Part shown: positions 24,361-36,574 of the stretch, piece after piece
Position numbering within the stretch: the first letter of the stretch is position 1
How the letters are laid out: each line of letters opens with the position of its first letter
Assembly: GCA_037954325.1 (NCBI GenBank)
Contig: JBBMNZ010000067.1
Span: forward strand, 310,001 to 374,000
Direction of reading: 5' to 3'
DNA: 64,000 nt
DNA from: Fistularia commersonii
Lineage: Eukaryota; Chordata; Actinopteri; Syngnathiformes; Fistulariidae
The notes under the pieces: generated by a model
What the model saw: only the letters and a program-made list of their open reading frames with translations
What the model was told of the DNA's origin: nothing
Database searches by the model: none
Program-made: the position numbers and the translations under genes

Positions 24361-25397
24361 TCCAGGTACAAGTTCAAAAGATATAGCCATTTGTTCAAAA
24401 AGTGCTTCTCTAACCTAGTTGAAGCGTTTTTGATTAGGAGTGGAAATACCTAATGGATTTCATCAAGCTGTTTTTTGCCGTTGAATTATGTTGTTTCGAA
24501 CATGATTTTGCACAAAATATGTCAAATTCAGTATAATCCAACGACAAGTTCAAAAGATATAGCCATTTGTTCAAAAAGTGCTTATCTCACCGAGCTGAAG
24601 CGTTTTTGATTAGGAGTGGAAATAACTAATGAATTTCATCAAGTTGGTTTCTACTCTTGAAATATGTTGTTTAGGACATGATTCTGCACAATATTTTTCA
24701 AATTTAGTGTAATCACATCATAGGTTCAAAACATATGGCCATCTTATCGGATTGAAGCGTTTTCGATTAAGAGTGGAAATAACTAATGAATTTCACCAAG
24801 TTGGTTTTTGCTGTTGATATATGTTGTTTAGGACATGATTCTGCACAATATATGTCAAATTCAGTGAAATCCAGATACATGTTCAAAAGATATAGCCATA
24901 AGGTCAAAAAGTGCTTATCTTACCCAGGTTAAATCTTTTAGAGTTAGAGTGGAAATAACTAATTAATTTCATCATTCTGGTTTCTGCTGTTGATATATGT
25001 TGTTTAGGACATGATTCAGCAAAATATTTGTCAAATTTAGTGTAATCCCATCACAGGTTCAAAAGATATAGCCATTTGTTCAAAAAGTGCTTATCTTATC
25101 GGGTTAAAGCATTTTTGAATAAGAGTGGAAAAAACTAATGAATTTCACTAACCTGATTTCTGCTGTTGATAAATGTAGTTTAGGACATGATTTTGCACAA
25201 TATATGTCAAATTCAGTGTAATCCAGCCACAAGTTCAAAAGATATAGCCATTCGTTCAAAAAGTGCTTATCTTATCGAGTTAAATCGTTTTTGAGTTTGA
25301 GTGGAAATAACTAATGAATTTCATCATGCTAGTTTCTGCTGTTGAAATATGTTGTTTAGGACATGATTCTGCACAATATATGTAAAATTCAGTGTAA
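24361..25397. repeat. 6-monomer unit of 1037 bp, copy 1
   Basis: TCCAGGTACAAG occurs at 24361, 25398 and 26435, exactly 1037 bp apart each time, which defines two full tandem copies. The unit is six monomers minus a 19 bp deletion carried by one of them (24701-24857). Diagnostic variants are CTCTAACCTAG, CATATGGCCATCTTATCGG, TACCCAGGTTAAATC and GATTCAGCAAAATATTTG. I saw no difference between the two copies apart from the edges, so the duplication appears recent. Confidence 0.92.
24701..24857. repeat. Short 157 bp monomer with 19 bp deletion
   Basis: Phase marks at 24701 and 24858 are 157 bp apart. The sequence reads ATGGCCATCTTATCGG, so the stretch between GCCAT and CTTATC is missing. The lost 19 bases are the TTCGTTCAAAAAGTGC region, the most motif-like part of the monomer. 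The same short monomer is at 25738-25894 because the surrounding 1037 bp unit was duplicated. Confidence 0.9.
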
Positions 25398-26434
25398 TCC
25401 AGGTACAAGTTCAAAAGATATAGCCATTTGTTCAAAAAGTGCTTCTCTAACCTAGTTGAAGCGTTTTTGATTAGGAGTGGAAATACCTAATGGATTTCAT
25501 CAAGCTGTTTTTTGCCGTTGAATTATGTTGTTTCGAACATGATTTTGCACAAAATATGTCAAATTCAGTATAATCCAACGACAAGTTCAAAAGATATAGC
25601 CATTTGTTCAAAAAGTGCTTATCTCACCGAGCTGAAGCGTTTTTGATTAGGAGTGGAAATAACTAATGAATTTCATCAAGTTGGTTTCTACTCTTGAAAT
25701 ATGTTGTTTAGGACATGATTCTGCACAATATTTTTCAAATTTAGTGTAATCACATCATAGGTTCAAAACATATGGCCATCTTATCGGATTGAAGCGTTTT
25801 CGATTAAGAGTGGAAATAACTAATGAATTTCACCAAGTTGGTTTTTGCTGTTGATATATGTTGTTTAGGACATGATTCTGCACAATATATGTCAAATTCA
25901 GTGAAATCCAGATACATGTTCAAAAGATATAGCCATAAGGTCAAAAAGTGCTTATCTTACCCAGGTTAAATCTTTTAGAGTTAGAGTGGAAATAACTAAT
26001 TAATTTCATCATTCTGGTTTCTGCTGTTGATATATGTTGTTTAGGACATGATTCAGCAAAATATTTGTCAAATTTAGTGTAATCCCATCACAGGTTCAAA
26101 AGATATAGCCATTTGTTCAAAAAGTGCTTATCTTATCGGGTTAAAGCATTTTTGAATAAGAGTGGAAAAAACTAATGAATTTCACTAACCTGATTTCTGC
26201 TGTTGATAAATGTAGTTTAGGACATGATTTTGCACAATATATGTCAAATTCAGTGTAATCCAGCCACAAGTTCAAAAGATATAGCCATTCGTTCAAAAAG
26301 TGCTTATCTTATCGAGTTAAATCGTTTTTGAGTTTGAGTGGAAATAACTAATGAATTTCATCATGCTAGTTTCTGCTGTTGAAATATGTTGTTTAGGACA
26401 TGATTCTGCACAATATATGTAAAATTCAGTGTAA
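25398..26434. repeat. 6-monomer unit of 1037 bp, copy 2
   Basis: Second copy of the preceding unit. Its last part (from about 26001) also forms the start of the 5287 bp repeat, so the 1037 bp event and the 5287 bp event share sequence. The order in which they happened can be read from which variants are shared. Confidence 0.92.
25738..25894. repeat. Short 157 bp monomer, duplicate
   Basis: Copy of the 157 bp monomer at 24701-24857, exactly 1037 bp away, with the same 19 bp deletion removing the TTCG-containing motif. Confidence 0.9.
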
Positions 26435-29400
26435 TCCAGGTACAAGTTCAAAAGATATAGCCATGAGGTTAAAAAGTTCTTATCTTACCGAGGTTAAATC
26501 TTTTTTGAGTTGGAGTGGAAATGACTAATGACTTTAGTCATGCTGGTTTCTGCTGTTTTATATATGTTGTTCAGGACATGATTCTGCACAATATATGTCA
26601 AATTCAGTGTAATCCAGCGACAAGATCAAAAGATATAGCCATTCATGCAAAAAGTGCTTATCTCACGGAGTTGAAGCGTTTTTGATTAGGAGTGGAAATA
26701 ACTAATGTATTTCATCAAGTTGGTTTCTACTGTGTAAATATGCTGTTTAGGACATGATTCTGCACAATATATGTCAAATTCAGTGTAATCCAGCTATAAA
26801 TTAAAAAGATATAGCCATAAGATCAAAAAGTGATTATCTCACTGAGTTGAAGCGTTTTTGATTAAGAGAGGAAATAACAAATGAGTTTCATCATGCTGGT
26901 TTCTGCTGTTGATATACGTTGTTTAGGACATGATTCTGCACAATATATGTCAAATTCAGTGTAATCCAGATTCAAGATCAAAAGATATAGCCTTAAGGTC
27001 AAAAATTGCTTATCTCATCGAGTTGAGGAGTTTTTGATTAGGAGTGGAAATAACTAATGAATTTCATCAAGTTTGGTTTCTACTGTTGAAATATGTTGTT
27101 TAGGACATGATTCTGCACAATATATGTCAAATTCAGTGTAATCCAGCTACAAGTTCAAAACATATAGCCATTCGTTCAAAAAGTGCATATCTTACCGAGG
27201 TTAAATCTTTTTTTGAGTTGGAGTGGAAATAATTAATGAATTTCAATATGCTGGTTTTTGTTGTTAATATATGTTGTTTAGGACCAGATTCTGCTCAATA
27301 TATGTCAAATTCAGTGTAACCCAGCTACAAAATCAAAATATATAGCCATTCGTTCAAAAATTGCTTATCTCACCGAGTTGAAGAGTTTTTGTTTAAAAGT
27401 GGAAATAACTTATGGATTTCATCAAGCTGGTTTCTGCTGTTGAAATATGTTGTTTAGGACAAGATTTTTTACAATTTATGTCAAATTCAGTGTAATCCAG
27501 GTACATTTTCAAAAGATATAGCCATTCGTTCAAAAAGTGCATATCTTACCGAGGTTAAACCTTTTTTGAGTTGGAGTGGAAATTACTAATAAATTTCATC
27601 ATGCTGGTTTCTGCTGTTGATATATGTTGTTTAGGACATTATTCTGCACAATATATATCAAATTCAGTGTAATCCAGCGACAAGATCAAAAGATATAGCC
27701 ATTCATGCAAAAATTGCTTATCTCACGGAGTTGAAGCGTTTTTGATTAAGTGTGGAAACTACTAATGAATTTCATCAAGTTGGTTTCTACTGTTGAAATA
27801 TGCTGTTTAGGACATGATTCTGCACAATATATTTCAAATTCATTGTAATCCCATTACAGGTTCAAAAGATATAGCCATTCGTTCAAAAAGTGCTTATCTC
27901 AACGAGTTAACGCGTTTTTGATTAAGAGAGGAAATAACTTTTGAATTTCACCAAGCCTGTGTCTGCTGTTGATAGATGTTGTATAGGACATGATTCTGCA
28001 CAATATATTTCAAATTCAGTGTAATCCAGCGACAAGATCAAAAGATATAGCCATTCGTTCAAAAACTGCTTATCTCACGGAGTTGAAGCGCTATTGAGTT
28101 GGAGTGGAAATTACTAATGAATTACAATATGCTGGTTTTTGCTGTTGATAGATGTTGTATAGGACATGATTCTTTACAATATATGTCAAATTCAGTGTAA
28201 TCCAGCAATAAGTTCAAAAGATATAGCCACAAGGTCAAAAAGTGCTTATCTAACTGAGTTGAAGCGTTTTTGATTTTGAGTGTAAATGACTAATGAATTT
28301 CATCAAGCTGGTTTCTGCTGTTGATACATGTTGTCTTGGACATGATTCTGCACAAAATATTTCAAATTCAGTGTAATCCCATCACAGGTTCAAAAGATAT
28401 AGCCATTCGTTCAAAAACTGCGTATCTCACCGAGTAGAAGCGTTTTTGATGAGGAGTGGAAATAACTAATGAATTTCATCAAGTTGGTTTCTACTGTTGA
28501 AATATGTTGTTTAGGACATGATTCTGTACAATATATGTCAAATTCAGTGTAATCCAACTACAAATTCAAAAGATATAGCCATTCGTTCAAAAAGTGCTTA
28601 TCTTACCGAGGTTAAATCTTTTTTGAGTTGGAGTGGAAATAACTAATGAATGTCATCATGCTGGTTTCTGCTGTTGATATATGTTGTTTAGGACATGATT
28701 CTGCACAATATATGTCAAATTCAGTGTAATCCCATCACAGGTTCAAAAGATATAGCCATTCGTTCAAAAAGTGCTTATCTCACCGAGTGCACGCGTTTTT
28801 GATTAAGAGAGGAAATAACTATTGAATTTCACCAAGCCTTTTTCTGCTGTTGTTAGATTTTGTATAGGACATGATTTTGCACAATATATATCAAATTCAG
28901 TGTAATCCAGCGACAAGATCAAAAGATATAGCCATTCGTTCAAAAACTGCTTATCTCACCGAGTTGAAGCGTTTTTGAGTTGGAGTGGAAATTACTAATG
29001 AATTACAAAATGCTGGTTTTTTGCTGTTGATATGTGTTGTTTATTACATGATTCTGCACTATATATGTCAAATTCAGTGTAATCCAGCTATAAATTCAAA
29101 AGATATAGCCATAAGATCAAAAAGTGCTTATGTCACTGAGTTGAAGCGTTTTTGAGTTGGAGTTGAAATAACTAATGGCTTTATCAAGCTGGTTTTTGCC
29201 GGTGGAATATGTTATTTAGAACATGATTCTGCACAATTAATATCAAATTCAGTGTAATCCAGCTACAAGTTCAAAAGATATAGCCATCCGTTCAAAAAGT
29301 GCTTTTCTCACCGAGTTGAAGCAATTTTGATTAGGAGTGGAAAAAACTAATGGATTTCATCAAGCTGGTTTCTGCTGTTGAAATATGTTGTATAGGACAT

Positions 29401-31287
29401 GATTCTGCACAATATATGTCAAATTCAGTGTAATCCAGCGACAAGATCAAAAGATATAACCATTCGTTCAAAAACTGCTTATCTCACCGAGTTGAAGCGT
29501 TTTTGAGTTGCAGTGGAAATAACTAATGAATTTCAAAATGCGGGTTTTGCTGTTGATATATTTTTTTTAGGACATGATTTTGCACAATATATGTCAAATT
29601 TAGTTTAATCACATCACCGGTTTAAAAGATATATCCATTCGTTCAAAAAGTGCTTATCTTATCGCGTTGAAGCGCTTTTGATGAAGAGTGGAAATAACTA
29701 ATGAATTTCATCAAGCCGGTTTCTGCTGTTGAAATATCTTGTTTAGAACCTGATTCTGCACAATATATGTCAAATTCATGTTAATCCAGCCACAAGTTCA
29801 AAAGATGTATCCATAAGGTCAAAAACTGCTTTTCTCACCGAATTGAAGCGTTTTTGATCAGGAGTGGAAATAACTAATGGATTTCATCATTCTGGTTTCT
29901 GCTGTTGAAATATGTTGTCTAGGACATGATTCTGCACTATATATGTCAATTTCAGTGTAATCCCATCACAGGTTAAAAAGATATAGCCATTCGTTCAAAA
30001 AGTCTTAATCTCACCGAGTTGAAGCGTTTTTGATTAGGAGTGAAAATAACTAATGAATTTCATCAAGCTGGTTTCTGCTGTTGAAATATGTTGTTTAGGA
30101 CAAGATTTTTTACAATTTATGTCAAATTCAGTGTAATCCAGGTACATTTTCAAAAGATATAGCCATTCGTTCAAAAAGTGCATATCTTACCGAGGTTAAA
30201 TCTTTTTTTGAGTTGGAGTGGAAATAACTAATAAATTTCATCATGCTGGTTTCTGCTGTTGATATATGTTGTTTAGGACATTATTCTGCACAATATATAT
30301 CAAATTCAGTGTAATTCAGCGACAAGATCAAAAGATATGGCCATTCATGCAAAAATTGCTTATCTCACGGAGTTGAAGCGTTTTTGATTAGGTGTGGAAA
30401 TAACTAATGAATTTCATCAAGTTGGTTTCTACTGTTGAAATATGCTGTTTAGGACATGATTCTGCACAATATATGTCAAATTCATTGTAATCCCATCACA
30501 GGTTCAAAAGATATAGCCATTCGTTCAAAAAGTGCTTATCTCAACGAGTTAACGCATTTTTGATTAAGAGAGGAAATAACTATTGAATTTCACCAAGCCT
30601 GTGTCTGCTGTTGATAGATGTTGTATAGGACATGATTCTGCACAATATATGTCAAATTCAGTGTAATCCAGCGACAAAATCAAAAGATATAGCCATTCAT
30701 TCAAAAACTGCTTATCTCACGGAGTTGAAGCGTTTTTGAGTTGGAGTGGAAATTACTAATGAATTACAATATGCTGGTTTTTGCTGTTGATAGATGTTGT
30801 AAAGGACATGATTCTTTACAATATATGTCAAATTCAGTGTAATCCAGCAATAAGTTCAAAAGATATAGCCACAAGGTCAAAAAGTGCTTATCCAACTGAG
30901 TTGAAGCGTTTTTGATTTTGAGTGGAAATGACTAATGAATTTCATCAAGCTGGTTTCTGCTGTTGAAATATTTACTTTAGGACATGATTTTGCACAATAT
31001 ATGTCAAATTCAGTGTAATCCAATCACAGTTTCAAAAGATATAGCCATTCGTTCAAAAAGTGCTTATCTCACCGACTTGAAGCGTTTTTATTCGGAGTGG
31101 AAATAACAAATGAATTTCATCAAGCTGGTTTCTGCTGTTGAAATATGTTGTTTAGGACATGATTCTACACAAAATATGTCAAATTCAGTGTAATCCAGCG
31201 TCAAGATCAAAAGTTATAGCCTTAATGTCAAAAAGTGCTTATCTTTCCGAGTTAAATCGTTTTTGAGTTGGAGGTGAAAAAACTAAT
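26001..31287. repeat. 30-monomer higher-order repeat (5287 bp), copy 1
   Basis: A 5287 bp segment followed directly by a nearly identical copy. ATTCTGG in a diagnostic monomer is at 26011 and 31298, CCATGAGG at 26461 and 31748, and GAGGTGAAAA at 31271 and 36558; all are exactly 5287 bp apart, so there is no net indel. The one substitution I identified is C at 29675 (GCGCTTTTG) against T at 34962 (GCGTTTTTG). The joint lies in the common phrase AATTTCATCA, where a GGAGGTGAAAAAAC monomer is fused to the CATTCTGG monomer. The length is 30 monomers. It contains an older internal duplication 2641 bp (15 monomers) apart. Confidence 0.93.
27415..30964. repeat. Nested 15-monomer duplication inside the 5287 bp unit
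   Basis: Bases 27415-28323 resemble 30056-30964 at a spacing of 2641 bp, exactly 15 monomers: the rare phrase AAGATTTTTTACAATTTATG starts at 27461 and 30102. The two parts differ at a number of sites, for example GATTAAGTGTGGAAACTAC near 27744 against GATTAGGTGTGGAAATAAC near 30386. This duplication is therefore older than the 5287 bp event. It is copied again within 31288-36574. Confidence 0.85.
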
Positions 31288-34200
31288 GAATTTCATCATT
31301 CTGGTTTCTGCTGTTGATATATGTTGTTTAGGACATGATTCAGCAAAATATTTGTCAAATTTAGTGTAATCCCATCACAGGTTCAAAAGATATAGCCATT
31401 TGTTCAAAAAGTGCTTATCTTATCGGGTTAAAGCATTTTTGAATAAGAGTGGAAAAAACTAATGAATTTCACTAACCTGATTTCTGCTGTTGATAAATGT
31501 AGTTTAGGACATGATTTTGCACAATATATGTCAAATTCAGTGTAATCCAGCCACAAGTTCAAAAGATATAGCCATTCGTTCAAAAAGTGCTTATCTTATC
31601 GAGTTAAATCGTTTTTGAGTTTGAGTGGAAATAACTAATGAATTTCATCATGCTAGTTTCTGCTGTTGAAATATGTTGTTTAGGACATGATTCTGCACAA
31701 TATATGTAAAATTCAGTGTAATCCAGGTACAAGTTCAAAAGATATAGCCATGAGGTTAAAAAGTTCTTATCTTACCGAGGTTAAATCTTTTTTGAGTTGG
31801 AGTGGAAATGACTAATGACTTTAGTCATGCTGGTTTCTGCTGTTTTATATATGTTGTTCAGGACATGATTCTGCACAATATATGTCAAATTCAGTGTAAT
31901 CCAGCGACAAGATCAAAAGATATAGCCATTCATGCAAAAAGTGCTTATCTCACGGAGTTGAAGCGTTTTTGATTAGGAGTGGAAATAACTAATGTATTTC
32001 ATCAAGTTGGTTTCTACTGTGTAAATATGCTGTTTAGGACATGATTCTGCACAATATATGTCAAATTCAGTGTAATCCAGCTATAAATTAAAAAGATATA
32101 GCCATAAGATCAAAAAGTGATTATCTCACTGAGTTGAAGCGTTTTTGATTAAGAGAGGAAATAACAAATGAGTTTCATCATGCTGGTTTCTGCTGTTGAT
32201 ATACGTTGTTTAGGACATGATTCTGCACAATATATGTCAAATTCAGTGTAATCCAGATTCAAGATCAAAAGATATAGCCTTAAGGTCAAAAATTGCTTAT
32301 CTCATCGAGTTGAGGAGTTTTTGATTAGGAGTGGAAATAACTAATGAATTTCATCAAGTTTGGTTTCTACTGTTGAAATATGTTGTTTAGGACATGATTC
32401 TGCACAATATATGTCAAATTCAGTGTAATCCAGCTACAAGTTCAAAACATATAGCCATTCGTTCAAAAAGTGCATATCTTACCGAGGTTAAATCTTTTTT
32501 TGAGTTGGAGTGGAAATAATTAATGAATTTCAATATGCTGGTTTTTGTTGTTAATATATGTTGTTTAGGACCAGATTCTGCTCAATATATGTCAAATTCA
32601 GTGTAACCCAGCTACAAAATCAAAATATATAGCCATTCGTTCAAAAATTGCTTATCTCACCGAGTTGAAGAGTTTTTGTTTAAAAGTGGAAATAACTTAT
32701 GGATTTCATCAAGCTGGTTTCTGCTGTTGAAATATGTTGTTTAGGACAAGATTTTTTACAATTTATGTCAAATTCAGTGTAATCCAGGTACATTTTCAAA
32801 AGATATAGCCATTCGTTCAAAAAGTGCATATCTTACCGAGGTTAAACCTTTTTTGAGTTGGAGTGGAAATTACTAATAAATTTCATCATGCTGGTTTCTG
32901 CTGTTGATATATGTTGTTTAGGACATTATTCTGCACAATATATATCAAATTCAGTGTAATCCAGCGACAAGATCAAAAGATATAGCCATTCATGCAAAAA
33001 TTGCTTATCTCACGGAGTTGAAGCGTTTTTGATTAAGTGTGGAAACTACTAATGAATTTCATCAAGTTGGTTTCTACTGTTGAAATATGCTGTTTAGGAC
33101 ATGATTCTGCACAATATATTTCAAATTCATTGTAATCCCATTACAGGTTCAAAAGATATAGCCATTCGTTCAAAAAGTGCTTATCTCAACGAGTTAACGC
33201 GTTTTTGATTAAGAGAGGAAATAACTTTTGAATTTCACCAAGCCTGTGTCTGCTGTTGATAGATGTTGTATAGGACATGATTCTGCACAATATATTTCAA
33301 ATTCAGTGTAATCCAGCGACAAGATCAAAAGATATAGCCATTCGTTCAAAAACTGCTTATCTCACGGAGTTGAAGCGCTATTGAGTTGGAGTGGAAATTA
33401 CTAATGAATTACAATATGCTGGTTTTTGCTGTTGATAGATGTTGTATAGGACATGATTCTTTACAATATATGTCAAATTCAGTGTAATCCAGCAATAAGT
33501 TCAAAAGATATAGCCACAAGGTCAAAAAGTGCTTATCTAACTGAGTTGAAGCGTTTTTGATTTTGAGTGTAAATGACTAATGAATTTCATCAAGCTGGTT
33601 TCTGCTGTTGATACATGTTGTCTTGGACATGATTCTGCACAAAATATTTCAAATTCAGTGTAATCCCATCACAGGTTCAAAAGATATAGCCATTCGTTCA
33701 AAAACTGCGTATCTCACCGAGTAGAAGCGTTTTTGATGAGGAGTGGAAATAACTAATGAATTTCATCAAGTTGGTTTCTACTGTTGAAATATGTTGTTTA
33801 GGACATGATTCTGTACAATATATGTCAAATTCAGTGTAATCCAACTACAAATTCAAAAGATATAGCCATTCGTTCAAAAAGTGCTTATCTTACCGAGGTT
33901 AAATCTTTTTTGAGTTGGAGTGGAAATAACTAATGAATGTCATCATGCTGGTTTCTGCTGTTGATATATGTTGTTTAGGACATGATTCTGCACAATATAT
34001 GTCAAATTCAGTGTAATCCCATCACAGGTTCAAAAGATATAGCCATTCGTTCAAAAAGTGCTTATCTCACCGAGTGCACGCGTTTTTGATTAAGAGAGGA
34101 AATAACTATTGAATTTCACCAAGCCTTTTTCTGCTGTTGTTAGATTTTGTATAGGACATGATTTTGCACAATATATATCAAATTCAGTGTAATCCAGCGA

Positions 34201-36574
34201 CAAGATCAAAAGATATAGCCATTCGTTCAAAAACTGCTTATCTCACCGAGTTGAAGCGTTTTTGAGTTGGAGTGGAAATTACTAATGAATTACAAAATGC
34301 TGGTTTTTTGCTGTTGATATGTGTTGTTTATTACATGATTCTGCACTATATATGTCAAATTCAGTGTAATCCAGCTATAAATTCAAAAGATATAGCCATA
34401 AGATCAAAAAGTGCTTATGTCACTGAGTTGAAGCGTTTTTGAGTTGGAGTTGAAATAACTAATGGCTTTATCAAGCTGGTTTTTGCCGGTGGAATATGTT
34501 ATTTAGAACATGATTCTGCACAATTAATATCAAATTCAGTGTAATCCAGCTACAAGTTCAAAAGATATAGCCATCCGTTCAAAAAGTGCTTTTCTCACCG
34601 AGTTGAAGCAATTTTGATTAGGAGTGGAAAAAACTAATGGATTTCATCAAGCTGGTTTCTGCTGTTGAAATATGTTGTATAGGACATGATTCTGCACAAT
34701 ATATGTCAAATTCAGTGTAATCCAGCGACAAGATCAAAAGATATAACCATTCGTTCAAAAACTGCTTATCTCACCGAGTTGAAGCGTTTTTGAGTTGCAG
34801 TGGAAATAACTAATGAATTTCAAAATGCGGGTTTTGCTGTTGATATATTTTTTTTAGGACATGATTTTGCACAATATATGTCAAATTTAGTTTAATCACA
34901 TCACCGGTTTAAAAGATATATCCATTCGTTCAAAAAGTGCTTATCTTATCGCGTTGAAGCGTTTTTGATGAAGAGTGGAAATAACTAATGAATTTCATCA
35001 AGCCGGTTTCTGCTGTTGAAATATCTTGTTTAGAACCTGATTCTGCACAATATATGTCAAATTCATGTTAATCCAGCCACAAGTTCAAAAGATGTATCCA
35101 TAAGGTCAAAAACTGCTTTTCTCACCGAATTGAAGCGTTTTTGATCAGGAGTGGAAATAACTAATGGATTTCATCATTCTGGTTTCTGCTGTTGAAATAT
35201 GTTGTCTAGGACATGATTCTGCACTATATATGTCAATTTCAGTGTAATCCCATCACAGGTTAAAAAGATATAGCCATTCGTTCAAAAAGTCTTAATCTCA
35301 CCGAGTTGAAGCGTTTTTGATTAGGAGTGAAAATAACTAATGAATTTCATCAAGCTGGTTTCTGCTGTTGAAATATGTTGTTTAGGACAAGATTTTTTAC
35401 AATTTATGTCAAATTCAGTGTAATCCAGGTACATTTTCAAAAGATATAGCCATTCGTTCAAAAAGTGCATATCTTACCGAGGTTAAATCTTTTTTTGAGT
35501 TGGAGTGGAAATAACTAATAAATTTCATCATGCTGGTTTCTGCTGTTGATATATGTTGTTTAGGACATTATTCTGCACAATATATATCAAATTCAGTGTA
35601 ATTCAGCGACAAGATCAAAAGATATGGCCATTCATGCAAAAATTGCTTATCTCACGGAGTTGAAGCGTTTTTGATTAGGTGTGGAAATAACTAATGAATT
35701 TCATCAAGTTGGTTTCTACTGTTGAAATATGCTGTTTAGGACATGATTCTGCACAATATATGTCAAATTCATTGTAATCCCATCACAGGTTCAAAAGATA
35801 TAGCCATTCGTTCAAAAAGTGCTTATCTCAACGAGTTAACGCATTTTTGATTAAGAGAGGAAATAACTATTGAATTTCACCAAGCCTGTGTCTGCTGTTG
35901 ATAGATGTTGTATAGGACATGATTCTGCACAATATATGTCAAATTCAGTGTAATCCAGCGACAAAATCAAAAGATATAGCCATTCATTCAAAAACTGCTT
36001 ATCTCACGGAGTTGAAGCGTTTTTGAGTTGGAGTGGAAATTACTAATGAATTACAATATGCTGGTTTTTGCTGTTGATAGATGTTGTAAAGGACATGATT
36101 CTTTACAATATATGTCAAATTCAGTGTAATCCAGCAATAAGTTCAAAAGATATAGCCACAAGGTCAAAAAGTGCTTATCCAACTGAGTTGAAGCGTTTTT
36201 GATTTTGAGTGGAAATGACTAATGAATTTCATCAAGCTGGTTTCTGCTGTTGAAATATTTACTTTAGGACATGATTTTGCACAATATATGTCAAATTCAG
36301 TGTAATCCAATCACAGTTTCAAAAGATATAGCCATTCGTTCAAAAAGTGCTTATCTCACCGACTTGAAGCGTTTTTATTCGGAGTGGAAATAACAAATGA
36401 ATTTCATCAAGCTGGTTTCTGCTGTTGAAATATGTTGTTTAGGACATGATTCTACACAAAATATGTCAAATTCAGTGTAATCCAGCGTCAAGATCAAAAG
36501 TTATAGCCTTAATGTCAAAAAGTGCTTATCTTTCCGAGTTAAATCGTTTTTGAGTTGGAGGTGAAAAAACTAAT
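31288..36574. repeat. 30-monomer higher-order repeat (5287 bp), copy 2
   Basis: Second tandem copy of the preceding unit, almost without differences. At its end the GAGGTGAAAA monomer continues into CATCAAGCTGG and TTGTAAAGGACATG instead of CATCATTCTGG, which is presumably the ancestral continuation. Related partial copies are at 43800-44935 and around 50640-51000. Confidence 0.93.

Noticed and set aside
26001..36574. The 5287 bp duplication as an assembly artefact
   Set aside because: It cannot be excluded without reads, but at least one substitution separates the copies (29675 against 34962) and the joint is a real monomer-register fusion, so it is kept as a feature.
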